This document shows, piece after piece, positions 1 through 10,003 of a stretch of DNA of 64,000 nt; the stretch's first letter is position 1, and the number at the start of each line of letters is the position of its first letter. The notes under the pieces were generated by a model, which searched no databases, was not told where the DNA came from, and saw only the letters and a list, made by a program, of their open reading frames with translations. The position numbers and the translations under genes were made by a program. The stretch spans positions 1 through 64,000 of the forward strand of contig CALULQ010000007.1 in assembly GCA_944321525.1 (NCBI GenBank), given 5' to 3'. Source of the DNA: an uncultured Paraprevotella sp. (lineage in GTDB: Bacteria > Bacteroidota > Bacteroidia > Bacteroidales > Bacteroidaceae).

Positions 1-74
1 CGCTTCAGGATGGGCTTGAACCAACGACCCCCTGATTAACAGTCAGGTGCTCTAACCAACTGAGCTACTGAAGC
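1..74 (-). tRNA. tRNA-Asn (GTT), copy 1
   Basis: On the minus strand the sequence folds as a 74-nt tRNA. It has a 7-bp acceptor stem GCTTCAG/CTGAAGC with discriminator G, a D arm GCTC/GAGC, and an anticodon stem CCTGA/TCAGG with loop CTGTTAA, giving anticodon GTT. The T loop is TTCAAGC. No CCA is encoded at the 3' end, judging from the identical second copy. The T stem GTTGG/CCATC has a U-U mismatch at its second pair. It reads off the same promoter as the second copy. Confidence 0.95.
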
Positions 75-97
75 AGGATGCAACCACGGGAATCTTG

Positions 98-171
98 CGC
101 TTCAGGATGGGCTTGAACCAACGACCCCCTGATTAACAGTCAGGTGCTCTAACCAACTGAGCTACTGAAGC
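98..171 (-). tRNA. tRNA-Asn (GTT), copy 2
   Basis: This is a base-for-base repeat of the first tRNA-Asn, placed 97 bp away in the same orientation. The acceptor stem, GTT anticodon and the T-stem U-U mismatch are the same. The bases flanking its 3' end show that CCA is not encoded. It is promoter-proximal in a two-tRNA transcript. Confidence 0.95.
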
Positions 172-200
172 AGTCCGGTACGTTTCCCGTAATTGCGCTG

Positions 201-231
201 CAAAAGTAGTGCATATTTTTGAATTGTGCAA
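201..231 (-). promoter_or_regulatory. Promoter of the tRNA-Asn pair
   Basis: On the minus strand a Bacteroides-type -7 box TACTTTTG lies at 201-208. An ATTG resembling the -33 box sits 20 bases further upstream (about 229-232). It points at the two tRNA genes. Confidence 0.7.
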
Positions 232-323
232 TTTATCAGGCAAAAAAATGACGCGAATTTGAAAAAATCATAAGGAAGGCGAATACTTGGGGGCAGATTG
301 TGCAGCTGTTTGGTTGAAATGAT

Positions 324-331
324 TAATTTTG
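324..331 (+). promoter_or_regulatory. -7 promoter box of the S41 protease gene
   Basis: TAATTTTG matches the Bacteroidota -7 consensus TAnnTTTG. It ends only four bases before the ATG at 336, whereas other genes in this window have about 20 bases between box and start. No good -33 TTTG is present at the usual distance; an ATTG lies 23 bases upstream. Confidence 0.6.
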
Positions 332-335
332 CGGT

Positions 336-2000
336 ATGAAAAAAATGATTTTAGCCGCAGGACTGCTGGGCATGTCGGCGGCGCCTCTGGCCGCCCAGCA
401 AGGCGGAAACCGCAACTTCGAGATTTCGAAGAATTTGGAGATATTCAATGACATCTATAAGCAGCTGGACATGTTCTACGTGGACAGCCTGTCGGCCGAC
501 ACGGTGATCGAGTGGGGCATCAACGCCATGCTGCGCCGCGTGGACCCTTTCACCGTGTATTATCCGGAAGAGGGGATGGACGAGCTGAAGGAAATGACCA
601 CCGGGAAATATGCCGGCATCGGGGCCGTCATACGTTTTTATAAGAAAGACGACCGCGTGATGGTCATAGAGCCCATAGAAAACAGTCCGGCCACGGAGGC
701 CGGGGTGAAGGCCGGCGACATCATCCTCTCCATCGACGGGGAGGACATGAAAGGGAAGAGCACGCAGGAGGTGAGCGACAACCTGCGAGGCGACGCCGGG
801 ACGGTGTTCGAGCTGACCGTGAAGCGCGAAGGGGTGGAAAATCCCTTGTCGTTCAAGGTGAAGCGCAGGAACATCGCCATGCCGCCCGTGCCTTACTACG
901 GCATGGTGGCCGACGGCGTGGGCTATGTCTGCTTCGACCGTTTTGTAGACGGCTGTTCGCGGGACGTGCGCCGAGCCGTGGTCGACTTGAAAGAGCAGGG
1001 AGCCAAGGCGCTGGTCTTGGACTTGCGCAACAACCCGGGCGGGCCGCTGAGCGAGGCGGTGGAGGTGACGAACCTCTTCGTGCCGCGCGGGCAGAAGGTG
1101 GTGTACACGAAAGGGAAGCTGGCTTCGGTGAATTCGGAATATTACACGAAGAAAGAGCCGCTGGACGCGGACATCCCGTTGGTGGTGCTGGTGGACGGCG
1201 CCACGGCCTCGTCGGCCGAAATCGTGTCGGGCGCATGGCAGGACTGGGACCGCGCGGTGATTGTCGGCGAACGAACGTATGGGAAGGGGCTGGTGCAGAT
1301 GATTCGCGAAGTGCCCTACCATGGGAGCCTGAAGGTGACCACGAGCCGTTATTACATCCCCAGCGGGCGGTGCATCCAGGCGTATGACTACCGCCATCTG
1401 AATCCCGACGGGTCGGCGGGCACCGTGCCCGACAGCTTGACCCGCGCGTTCAAGACCGCCGGTGGACGCGAGGTGCGCGACGGCGGCGGCATCAAGCCCG
1501 ATGTGGTCATCACGCCGGACAGCTTGCCGTCCATCGTGTACGACGTCATGGCCTCGGACGTGCTTTTGGATTATGTGAACCATTTCGTGCGCAAGCATCC
1601 GTCCATCGCGCCGGCCGGCGAGTTCTCCCTCTCGGACGAAGACTATGCGGAGTTTGTGAAAATGGTGTCGGAGAGCGATTTCACCTACAAGCGCCGCACG
1701 GAGGAGATGATGAAACTGCTGGAGCGGACGGCCCGTTTCGAAGGTTGCTATGACGATGCCCGGCCTGAGTTTGAAGCACTGGCGCAGAAGATGGCCGGCG
1801 ACGTTTCGGCCGACCTTGAGCGCCCGAAGAACAAAGAGGAAATCAAGAAAATATTGGAAGGCGACATCGTGGCCCGGTATTATTTCCAGCGGGGAGCCAT
1901 CAAGCAGAGCCTGAAGGACGACAAGGACCTGGAAGAGGCGCTGAAAATCCTGGGCGACGAGGCGCGCTATGAAAGTTTGCTTAAACCGGTGAAGAAATGA
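336..2000 (+). CDS. S41 family C-terminal processing peptidase
   Basis: A periplasmic serine protease of the CtpA/Tsp type, 554 residues. The first 20 residues form a signal peptide ending in Ala-Ala-Gln. A PDZ domain spans about residues 88-165, with the S41 catalytic domain after it. The Ser-Lys dyad is visible as S292 in TASSAEIVSGA and K317 in GERTYGKG, with the family's 25-residue spacing. A C-terminal helical region of about 150 residues follows. Members cleave unfolded or specifically tagged periplasmic proteins; the substrate here is unknown. The stop codon overlaps the ATG of the next gene, so the two are probably co-transcribed. Confidence 0.93.
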   Translation: MKKMILAAGLLGMSAAPLAAQQGGNRNFEISKNLEIFNDIYKQLDMFYVDSLSADTVIEWGINAMLRRVDPFTVYYPEEGMDELKEMTTGKYAGIGAVIRFYKKDDRVMVIEPIENSPATEAGVKAGDIILSIDGEDMKGKSTQEVSDNLRGDAGTVFELTVKREGVENPLSFKVKRRNIAMPPVPYYGMVADGVGYVCFDRFVDGCSRDVRRAVVDLKEQGAKALVLDLRNNPGGPLSEAVEVTNLFVPRGQKVVYTKGKLASVNSEYYTKKEPLDADIPLVVLVDGATASSAEIVSGAWQDWDRAVIVGERTYGKGLVQMIREVPYHGSLKVTTSRYYIPSGRCIQAYDYRHLNPDGSAGTVPDSLTRAFKTAGGREVRDGGGIKPDVVITPDSLPSIVYDVMASDVLLDYVNHFVRKHPSIAPAGEFSLSDEDYAEFVKMVSESDFTYKRRTEEMMKLLERTARFEGCYDDARPEFEALAQKMAGDVSADLERPKNKEEIKKILEGDIVARYYFQRGAIKQSLKDDKDLEEALKILGDEARYESLLKPVKK

Positions 2001-2386
2001 AAAGGAAAGTCCCGAATCCCAACAAAGGGCTGATGCTGGGCATCATGGCCATGGCCATCATCGTGCTGGCCGTCGTGGTGGTCTTCTGGATGTGGTGTTT
2101 CCCCAACGGCGTGCAGGCGGAAAGCCCGCGCGCGGGGTACAAGATTGTGCTGGCCGACGGATTCCAAGGCGACAGCCTGCAGCTCATGGTCAACGACAGC
2201 CTGGTGTTCAGCCGCCGGGTGCTGGCCGACACGCTGGAAGTCGCGGTGGACGTGCCCGACGGGGAGAACCTGCTGATGGTGGCCCGTCCGGAGGAAGACC
2301 GCGTCAGTTCCTTTGAAATGCCCGAGGGCGGCGGACGGTTGACGTTGCGGAAGCGCGACGGGATGGTGGAAATGGAAGTGTCCTGA
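1997..2386 (+). CDS. Small single-pass membrane protein, unknown function
   Basis: A 129-residue protein whose ATG overlaps the stop codon of the S41 protease gene. A basic N-terminus (KRKVPNPNKG) precedes one transmembrane helix at about residues 12-34, followed by an extracytoplasmic domain of about 90 residues. I do not recognise the family. The overlap suggests translational coupling and perhaps a role beside the protease; this is inference from position only. Confidence 0.7.
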   Translation: MKRKVPNPNKGLMLGIMAMAIIVLAVVVVFWMWCFPNGVQAESPRAGYKIVLADGFQGDSLQLMVNDSLVFSRRVLADTLEVAVDVPDGENLLMVARPEEDRVSSFEMPEGGGRLTLRKRDGMVEMEVS

Positions 2387-2469
2387 CGCGGGGCGCGCAA
2401 GAAGGCGGGCTGCAAAATCCGGGATTCCGGCCCGAAATTGCCTGAATGGAGCAATTTTATGGGTTGCGA

Positions 2470-2501
2470 TTTGGTGGATTGGCGGATTTCCCCTATCTTT
2501 G
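2470..2501 (+). promoter_or_regulatory. Promoter of the rimP-nusA-infB operon
   Basis: TTTG at 2470-2473 and TATCTTTG at 2494-2501 with a 20-base spacer match the Bacteroides -33/-7 consensus. The predicted start lies near 2506, leaving a leader of about 60 bases before rimP. Confidence 0.8.
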
Positions 2502-2514
2502 CATCCGTAAGATG

Positions 2515-2547
2515 AAGTGAGGGGCTCGAGCGGGCTCCTCATTTTTT
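2515..2547 (+). terminator. Hairpin plus T-run inside the rimP leader (possible attenuator)
   Basis: TGAGG at 2518-2522 pairs with CCTCA at 2537-2541 around an inner self-complementary GCTCGAGC. Six T residues follow at 2542-2547. It lies downstream of the rimP promoter and upstream of the rimP start, so it reads as an intrinsic-terminator-like attenuator. It could alternatively end a transcript arriving from upstream. Confidence 0.5.
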
Positions 2548-2568
2548 ATTAAACAAGGAAGTTAAGTT

Positions 2569-3033
2569 ATGATAGACAAAGGCATCGTGGAAGGCCTGGT
2601 GGCGGAATGGCTCGAGGGCAAGGACTATTTCTTGGTGGACGTGACGGTGACGCCGGACGACCGCATCGTGGTGGAGATCGACCATGCGGAAGGCGTGTGG
2701 ATAGAAGACTGCGTGGACCTGAGCCGCTTCATCGAATCCCGCCTGAGCCGCGACGAGGAAGATTATGAATTGGAAGTGGGCAGCGCGGGGCTGGGCCAGC
2801 CGTTCAAGGTGGTGCGCCAGTACGTGAATCACGTGGGACGCGAGGTGGAGGTGCTCACCTGCGACGGCCGCAAGCTCCACGGCGTGCTGGCATCGGCCGA
2901 CGACGAGGGGTTCACCCTCGCGGTGAAGGTGAAGCGCAAGGCCGAAGGAGAGAAGCGCGCCCGCTGGGTGGAAGAGACGCTGGCTTTCCGTTATGATGAA
3001 GTGAAATATACGAAATATTCAATAAAGTTTTAA
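2569..3033 (+). CDS. rimP: Ribosome maturation factor RimP
   Basis: A 154-residue protein with the RimP two-domain layout, in which an N-terminal alpha/beta domain is followed by a small beta-barrel from about residue 85. Family signatures include VEIDHAEGVWIEDCVDLSR and YELEVGSAGLGQPF (canonical YxLEVSSPGxxRPL). RimP is needed for 30S subunit assembly. It is the first gene of the conserved rimP-nusA-infB operon, 15 bp before nusA. Confidence 0.95.
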   Translation: MIDKGIVEGLVAEWLEGKDYFLVDVTVTPDDRIVVEIDHAEGVWIEDCVDLSRFIESRLSRDEEDYELEVGSAGLGQPFKVVRQYVNHVGREVEVLTCDGRKLHGVLASADDEGFTLAVKVKRKAEGEKRARWVEETLAFRYDEVKYTKYSIKF

Positions 3034-3048
3034 GTTAGGATAGGGACC

Positions 3049-4314
3049 ATGGCAAAGAAAGCAGAAACCATCAGTTTGATAGATACGTTTGCGGAATTCA
3101 AGGAGACGAAGAACATTGACCGTGCCACGCTCGTGAGCGTGCTCGAGGAGAGCTTCCGCAGCGTGATAGCCAAGCTTTTCGGCTCTGACGAGAATTACGA
3201 CGTGATTGTGAACCCCGACAAGGGCGACTTCGAGATATACCGCAACCGCACGGTGGTGGCCGACGGGGAAGTGAAGGACGACAACCGGGAAATAGGACTG
3301 TCGGAGGCGCGGCAGATTGACGAAGACTACGAGGTGGGCGAAGAAGTGAGCGAAAGCGTGGACTTCGCCAAGTTCGGGCGCCGGGCCATCCTGACCCTGC
3401 GCCAGACCTTGGCCGGGAAGATTCTGGAACTGGAGCACGACAGCCTCTATAATAAATATAAGGATCGCGTGGGCGAAATCGTGAGCGCGGAGGTTTACCA
3501 AGTGTGGAAAAAGGAAATGTTGCTGGTGGACGATGAGGGCAACGAACTCTCGCTGCCGAAGACGGAGCAGATTCCGTCGGACTTCTACCGCAAGGGAGAG
3601 GCCGTGCGCGCCGTGGTGGCACGCGTGGACAACACCACGGGCAACCCGAAAATCATCCTGAGCCGCACTTCGCCCGTTTTCCTGCAGCGCTTGCTGGAGG
3701 CTGAGGTGCCTGAAATCCACGACGGGCTCATCACCGTGCGCAAGATTGCCCGCATGCCGGGCGAGAGGGCCAAAATCGCGGTGGAGAGCTACGACGACCG
3801 CATCGACCCCGTGGGCGCCTGCGTGGGCGTGAAGGGCAGCCGCGTGCATGGTATCGTGCGCGAGCTGCGGGGAGAGAACATCGACGTGATCAACTACACG
3901 CAGAACATACAACTTTTCATCACCCGTGCCTTGGCGCCGGCCACGGTGAACAGCATCCGCGTGGATGAAGAAGCGCGCAAGGCCGAAGTGTTCCTGGCGC
4001 CCGACCAAGTGTCGCTGGCCATCGGTAAGGGCGGTTTGAATATCAAGCTGGCCAGCATGCTGACGGAATACACCATCGACGTGTTCCGCGAAGTGGAAGG
4101 TGAAAGCGGAGAGGGCGACGACATCTATCTGGACGAGTTCGCAGGCGACATCGACCAGTGGGTCATCGACGCCCTGAAGGGCATAGGGCTGGAAACGGCT
4201 CGCGACGTGCTCGACGCGCCGCGGGAGATGTTGGTGTCGCAAGCCGACCTGGAGGAGGAAACCGTGGACGACGTGTTGAGAATCTTAGGAGAAGAATTTG
4301 AAGAGGAAAGATGA
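3049..4314 (+). CDS. nusA: Transcription termination/antitermination factor NusA
   Basis: A 421-residue RNA-polymerase-binding factor. It has an N-terminal domain at about 1-125, an S1 domain at about 135-200 ([19 protein letters not shown]), and KH1/KH2 domains at about 205-345, including [20 protein letters not shown] and [14 protein letters not shown] short helical tail ends acidic. It lacks the duplicated C-terminal acidic repeats of the E. coli protein, which is normal outside proteobacteria. It lies between rimP and infB and affects pausing and termination. Confidence 0.97.
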   Translation: MAKKAETISLIDTFAEFKETKNIDRATLVSVLEESFRSVIAKLFGSDENYDVIVNPDKGDFEIYRNRTVVADGEVKDDNREIGLSEARQIDEDYEVGEEVSESVDFAKFGRRAILTLRQTLAGKILELEHDSLYNKYKDRVGEIVSAEVYQVWKKEMLLVDDEGNELSLPKTEQIPSDFYRKGEAVRAVVARVDNTTGNPKIILSRTSPVFLQRLLEAEVPEIHDGLITVRKIARMPGERAKIAVESYDDRIDPVGACVGVKGSRVHGIVRELRGENIDVINYTQNIQLFITRALAPATVNSIRVDEEARKAEVFLAPDQVSLAIGKGGLNIKLASMLTEYTIDVFREVEGESGEGDDIYLDEFAGDIDQWVIDALKGIGLETARDVLDAPREMLVSQADLEEETVDDVLRILGEEFEEER

Positions 4315-4321
4315 CATATAT

Positions 4322-7054
4322 ATGAGTATACGACTGAATAAAGTAACCAAGGAATGCAACGTGGGGATCCAGACGGCCGTGGAATTCCTGCAGAAGAAAG
4401 GATTTGCCGACGTGGAACCCAACCCCAACACCAAAATCACGGACGAGCAGTATCAGATGCTCGTGGCGGAGTTCAAGAAGGACAAGGGGTTGAGGGACGA
4501 CGCCGCCGCCGTCAGCCGCAAGCGGCAACACAAGGAAAAGAAGGCTTCCATCTCGCTGCCCGAGGAGAAACCGGCGCCGCAGCCTGAAAGCACGGTGCGG
4601 AAAGGACCGAAAATCGTGGGGCATATCGACCTTGACAGCCTGAACGGGCGTCGCCCGGCCGCACCGGCCGCTCAGCAGCCGGCTCCCGCTCCCGCCCCCG
4701 CGGCGGAAAGCGCCCCGGCACCTGCGGCGGAAAGCGCGGCGGACAAAAAGGCGTCTTCCATCGGTACGGAAGAGGATGGCGTGTTCCGTTTGAACCATAC
4801 GGCGCAGGCCGTTCCGCAACTGAAGGTGAAAGGGCACATCGACCTTGACAGCCTGAACCAGTCCACCCGTCCGAAGAAAAAGACGAAAGAGGAGAAACGC
4901 AAGGAGCGCGAGGAGAAAAACCGCCAGGCCGGAGCCGGGCGGGAGCGCCAAGGAGCGGGCGGACAGGACAACGCGGACGGAAACAAGAGAAAGCGCGTGC
5001 GCATCGGCAAGGAGCGTGTGGACGTGAATGCCGTGGCCGGACAGCAAAGCGGGAAGAAACGCGACGGGGCTAACGGCTCGGCACAAGGCGGCGCCGGCAA
5101 GCACGGCAAGGGCAAGAACCGGCCGCAGACGGCCGCCCCGAAGGTCGAAGTGTCCGACGAGGACGTGGCAAGGCAGGTGAAGGAGACGCTGGCGCGCCTC
5201 ACAGGAAAAGGAAAGGCCGGCAAGGGCGCCAAATACCGCAAGGAGAAACGCGACATGGCGCGTGCCACGATGGAGGAACGGCTCGAGGAACAGGCGGCCG
5301 AAAGCAAGGTGCTGAAGCTGACGGAGTTCGTCACGGCAAACGAATTGGCTGCCATGATGGACGTGCCGGTCACGCAGGTCATCAGCACTTGCATGAGCAT
5401 CGGCATCATGGTGTCTATCAACCAGCGCCTGGATGCCGAGACCATCGACCTCGTGGCCGAAGAGTTTGGCTTTAAGACGGAATATGTCAGTGCCGAAGTT
5501 TCCGAGGCTGTCAACGAGGAAGAAGACGAAGAAGAGGACTTGGTGCCGCGCGCTCCCATCGTGACGGTCATGGGACATGTGGACCATGGCAAGACGTCGC
5601 TTCTCGACTATATCCGCAAGACCAACGTGATTGCCGGCGAGGCCGGTGGCATCACCCAGCATATCGGCGCCTATAACGTGACGCTCGAGGACGGGCGCCA
5701 TATCACGTTCCTTGACACCCCGGGTCACGAAGCCTTCACGGCCATGCGTGCCCGCGGAGCGCAGGTGACGGACATTGCCATCATCATCATCGCTGCCGAC
5801 GACGACATCATGCCGCAGACCAAGGAGGCTATCAACCATGCCATGGCTGCCGGTGTGCCCATCGTGTTCGCCATTAATAAGATAGACAAACCGGGAGCCA
5901 ACCCGGACAAGATAAAGGAAGGCCTGGCGCAGATGAACTTCCTCGTGGAGGAGTGGGGCGGAAAGTACCAGAGCCAAGACATCTCGGCCAAGAAGGGCAT
6001 CGGGGTGGAGGACTTGCTGGAGAAAGTGTTGCTCGAGGCCGAGATGCTCGACCTGAAAGCCAACCCGAACCGCAAGGCCACGGGTTCCATCATCGAGTCG
6101 TCGCTCGACAAGGGGCGCGGCTATGTGGCCACTGTGCTCGTGTCCAACGGTACGTTGCACGTGGGCGACATCGTGCTGGCCGGAACGAACTATGGCCGCG
6201 TGAAGGCCATGTTCAACGAGCGTAACCAACGGGTGAAGGAAATCGGTCCCGCGCAGGCAGCTACCATACTTGGCCTGAACGGCGCGCCAACGGCCGGTGA
6301 CACCTTCCACGTGATGGACACCGAGCAGGAGGCCCGCGAAATCACCAGCAAGCGCGAACAGTTGCAGCGCGAGCAGGGATTGCGTACCCAGCGCATCCTC
6401 ACGCTCGACGAAGTGGGACGTCGCATAGCGCAAGGCGGATTCCAGGAACTGAATGTCATCGTCAAGGGCGATGTCGACGGCTCCATCGAGGCCTTGAGCG
6501 ACTCGCTCATCAAGCTTTCCACGGAGAAGATTGCCGTGAATGTCATTCACAAGGCCGTGGGCCAGATTTCCGAAAGCGACGTGGCCTTGGCCGCGGCTTC
6601 CGAAGCCATCATCATCGGCTTTCAGGTGCGCCCGTCGGCCACGGCCCGCAAGATGGCCGAGCAGCAGGGCGTCGACATCCGCCTCTATTCCATCATCTAC
6701 GACGCGATAGAGGAAGTGACGGCAGCCATGGAAGGCATGCTCGCGCCGGAGGTCAAGGAAGAGGTGACGGCCACGGTCGAGGTGCGGCAGGTTTACCACA
6801 TCAGCAAGGTGGGCACGGTGGCCGGCGCATACGTGGTGGACGGCAAGGTGCAGCGCACCAACAAGGCCCGCGTCATTCGCGATGGCATCGTGGTGCACAC
6901 CGGCGCCATCAACGACCTGAAGCGCTTCAAGGACGACGTGAAGGAAGTGGGTACGAACTTCGAGTGCGGTATCAGCTTGGTGAACTACAACGACCTTCGC
7001 GAGGGCGACATGATAGAAACCTTCCAGGAAGTGGAAGTCAAGGCGAAACTTTGA
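4322..7054 (+). CDS. infB: Translation initiation factor IF-2
   Basis: A GTPase that places initiator tRNA on the ribosome. The start is set at ATG 4322, giving the family N-terminus [16 protein letters not shown] and 910 residues; a longer frame opens only with TTG inside nusA. After the N-terminal IF2_N subdomain comes a long low-complexity Ala/Pro/Lys linker carrying two copies of GHIDLDSLN (about residues 100-108 and 171-179). The GTPase domain has G1 [10 protein letters not shown]3 DTPGHEAF and G4 NKIDKP, followed by the C-terminal IF-2 domains. It starts 7 bp after the nusA stop. Confidence 0.97.
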   Translation: MSIRLNKVTKECNVGIQTAVEFLQKKGFADVEPNPNTKITDEQYQMLVAEFKKDKGLRDDAAAVSRKRQHKEKKASISLPEEKPAPQPESTVRKGPKIVGHIDLDSLNGRRPAAPAAQQPAPAPAPAAESAPAPAAESAADKKASSIGTEEDGVFRLNHTAQAVPQLKVKGHIDLDSLNQSTRPKKKTKEEKRKEREEKNRQAGAGRERQGAGGQDNADGNKRKRVRIGKERVDVNAVAGQQSGKKRDGANGSAQGGAGKHGKGKNRPQTAAPKVEVSDEDVARQVKETLARLTGKGKAGKGAKYRKEKRDMARATMEERLEEQAAESKVLKLTEFVTANELAAMMDVPVTQVISTCMSIGIMVSINQRLDAETIDLVAEEFGFKTEYVSAEVSEAVNEEEDEEEDLVPRAPIVTVMGHVDHGKTSLLDYIRKTNVIAGEAGGITQHIGAYNVTLEDGRHITFLDTPGHEAFTAMRARGAQVTDIAIIIIAADDDIMPQTKEAINHAMAAGVPIVFAINKIDKPGANPDKIKEGLAQMNFLVEEWGGKYQSQDISAKKGIGVEDLLEKVLLEAEMLDLKANPNRKATGSIIESSLDKGRGYVATVLVSNGTLHVGDIVLAGTNYGRVKAMFNERNQRVKEIGPAQAATILGLNGAPTAGDTFHVMDTEQEAREITSKREQLQREQGLRTQRILTLDEVGRRIAQGGFQELNVIVKGDVDGSIEALSDSLIKLSTEKIAVNVIHKAVGQISESDVALAAASEAIIIGFQVRPSATARKMAEQQGVDIRLYSIIYDAIEEVTAAMEGMLAPEVKEEVTATVEVRQVYHISKVGTVAGAYVVDGKVQRTNKARVIRDGIVVHTGAINDLKRFKDDVKEVGTNFECGISLVNYNDLREGDMIETFQEVEVKAKL

Positions 7055-7064
7055 CAGGCTTGCC

Positions 7065-7583
7065 ATGGGCGTGCTGGACATTCTGATATTGGCCGTGTTG
7101 CTCGTAGGCCTCGTGAAGGGCGCCATGGGCGGTTTCTTCCGTCAGACGGTTTCCACGGTGGGGTTCTTTGCCGGCCTGCTGTTGGCCTTTATGCTCTATT
7201 CCGCGTTGGGCGAATGGTTGGCTCCTCTTGTGGGGGGCGACGTGACCTTCGGGAGGGGCTTAGCCTTCGTCTTGATATGGCTGGGCATCCCGGCAGCCTT
7301 GTCTTTCGTGGCGTTCGTGTTGACGAAGGCCGCGGAGACGGTACATTTGGGCGGCTTGAACCGTTTGGGGGGCGCACTGCTCGGCGGGGTGAAGTACCTG
7401 CTGTTCCTGAGTTGCGCCCTGAACGTGGCTTCCAGCCTGCATCTGGTTCCGGCCTCGGCAATTGGGACATCTCGTTTCTACGGGCCGGTGCATGCCGTGG
7501 CGGGCGTGGCGTTCGACGCGTGCAAACCTCATGTGGACCGGGTGGTGAAGCGTATGGTTCCGCCCGACGGGCGAACGGATTAG
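7065..7583 (+). CDS. CvpA family membrane protein
   Basis: A 172-residue integral membrane protein with four predicted hydrophobic helices. It opens with the CvpA pattern MGVLDILILAVLLVGLVKGA followed by GFFRQTVSTVGFFAGLLLA. The family was named for colicin V production and is widespread, but its biochemical role is unclear. It starts 10 bp after infB, so it is probably co-transcribed. Confidence 0.88.
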   Translation: MGVLDILILAVLLVGLVKGAMGGFFRQTVSTVGFFAGLLLAFMLYSALGEWLAPLVGGDVTFGRGLAFVLIWLGIPAALSFVAFVLTKAAETVHLGGLNRLGGALLGGVKYLLFLSCALNVASSLHLVPASAIGTSRFYGPVHAVAGVAFDACKPHVDRVVKRMVPPDGRTD

Positions 7584-7622
7584 GCACGCGACCGGCAAGA
7601 TTAGCTTTTTAAGAGTGATACA

Positions 7623-7694
7623 ATGAAGGACGAGGATGTTACCATGAGATACATTCGTGGAGCATTCCGTCCTTTAATTATAATTAGAATATGA
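7623..7694 (+). CDS. Possible 23-residue upstream ORF overlapping the sufB start
   Basis: An ATG-initiated reading frame of 23 codons (ends RPLIIIRI) whose TGA overlaps the sufB ATG as ATGA. This is the arrangement expected of a translationally coupled leader peptide. There is no homology to cite and an ORF this short can occur by chance. Confidence 0.3.
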   Translation: MKDEDVTMRYIRGAFRPLIIIRI

Positions 7695-9211
7695 GAGAAA
7701 ATAGTAACAAAGACGAGAAGACGAGGAGCGGGGCGGAGGCTGGCCGCATCGGGACGGAGGAGGAGAAAAACCGGTTCGTCCGCGAGATGGCGCAGAAGAA
7801 GTACGAGTATGGCTTCACAACCGACGTGCAGACGGAAATCATTGAGCGTGGGCTCAATGAAGACGTGGTGCGCTTGATTTCGGCTAAGAAGGAAGAGCCG
7901 GAATGGCTGTTGGAGTTCCGCCTGAAGGCGTTTCGCTACTGGCTGACGCAAAAGCAGCCTTCGTGGGGGCACCTCACTTTGCCAGAGATAGATTACCAAG
8001 CAATTTCTTATTATGCCGACCCGACGAAAGGCATGAAGAAGGACGGGCCGAAGTCGTTGGACGAGATTGACCCGGAGCTGATGAAGACGTTCGACAAACT
8101 GGGCATCCCCTTGGAGGAGCGGTTGGCACTGAGCGGGACGGCGGTGGACGCCGTGATGGATTCCGTTTCGGTGAAGACCACGTTCAAGGAGAAACTCTCG
8201 GAGCGCGGCATCATCTTCTGCTCCATCAGCGAAGCCGTGCGCGAGTATCCGGATTTGGTCCGCCAATACTTGGGTTCGGTTGTCCCTTACCGCGACAATT
8301 ATTTTGCGGCGCTGAATTCCGCCGTGTTCAGTGACGGTTCTTTCGTGTATATCCCGAAGGGCGTGCGTTGTCCGATGGAGTTGTCCACGTATTTCCGTAT
8401 CAACGCACGGAACACGGGACAGTTCGAACGCACGCTTATCGTCTGCGACGACGGAGGTTATGTGTCTTACTTGGAAGGTTGCACCGCACCGATGCGCGAC
8501 GAGAACCAGCTACACGCAGCCATTGTGGAAATCGTGGTGAACGAGAACGCCGAAGTGAAGTACAGCACCGTGCAGAACTGGTATCCCGGTGATGCGGAAG
8601 GCCGCGGCGGCGTGCTGAACCTCGTGACCAAGCGCGGTCATTTGCGCGGGGCGAACAGCAAGTTGTCGTGGACGCAAGTGGAGACGGGCTCCGCCATCAC
8701 GTGGAAATATCCCAGTTGCATCCTGACGGGCGACAACTCGCAGGCGGAGTTCTACAGCGTGGCAGTGACCAACAACTTCCAGCAGGCCGATACGGGCACG
8801 AAGATGATCCATATCGGGCGGAACACGAAAAGCACCATCATCAGCAAGGGAATTTCGGCCGGACGGAGCCAGAACTCCTACCGCGGTCTGGTGCGTGTGG
8901 CCCCGAAGGCCGACGGCGCGCGCAATTACAGTTCGTGCGACTCCCTTCTGCTGGGGAGCGACTGCGGCGCGCATACATTCCCTTATATGGACGTGCACAA
9001 CGACACGGCCATCGTGGAGCACGAGGCCACCACGTCCAAGATTTCCGAAGAGCAGCTGTTCTATTGCAACCAGCGCGGCATCCCGACCGAGGAAGCCGTG
9101 GGACTGATTGTGAACGGCTATGCCAAGGACGTGATAAACAAACTGCCGATGGAATTTGCCGTGGAGGCGCAGAAGCTTCTGAACGTCTCCTTGGAAGGCA
9201 CGGTGGGATAA
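7691..9211 (+). CDS. sufB: Fe-S cluster assembly scaffold subunit SufB
   Basis: A 506-residue SufB. The first 25 or so residues are a charged extension. The beta-helix core carries typical family segments such as [34 protein letters not shown] and [17 protein letters not shown]. SufB forms the SufBC2D complex in which Fe-S clusters are built. It leads a sufB-C-D-S run with gaps of 12-24 bp, and no Rrf2-type regulator precedes it. Expression may come from the upstream rimP operon; I found no clear promoter in the 107-bp gap. Confidence 0.97.
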   Translation: MRENSNKDEKTRSGAEAGRIGTEEEKNRFVREMAQKKYEYGFTTDVQTEIIERGLNEDVVRLISAKKEEPEWLLEFRLKAFRYWLTQKQPSWGHLTLPEIDYQAISYYADPTKGMKKDGPKSLDEIDPELMKTFDKLGIPLEERLALSGTAVDAVMDSVSVKTTFKEKLSERGIIFCSISEAVREYPDLVRQYLGSVVPYRDNYFAALNSAVFSDGSFVYIPKGVRCPMELSTYFRINARNTGQFERTLIVCDDGGYVSYLEGCTAPMRDENQLHAAIVEIVVNENAEVKYSTVQNWYPGDAEGRGGVLNLVTKRGHLRGANSKLSWTQVETGSAITWKYPSCILTGDNSQAEFYSVAVTNNFQQADTGTKMIHIGRNTKSTIISKGISAGRSQNSYRGLVRVAPKADGARNYSSCDSLLLGSDCGAHTFPYMDVHNDTAIVEHEATTSKISEEQLFYCNQRGIPTEEAVGLIVNGYAKDVINKLPMEFAVEAQKLLNVSLEGTVG

Positions 9212-9235
9212 GCAACAACATAAAAGCCATACATC

Positions 9236-9991
<756 letters not shown>

Positions 9992-10003
9992 GGAGAGACG
10001 GAT

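Noticed and set aside
4163..7126. 987-codon open frame antisense to infB
   Set aside because: It mirrors infB exactly, is His/Leu/Arg-rich without any domain, and results from high-GC codon use on the opposite strand.
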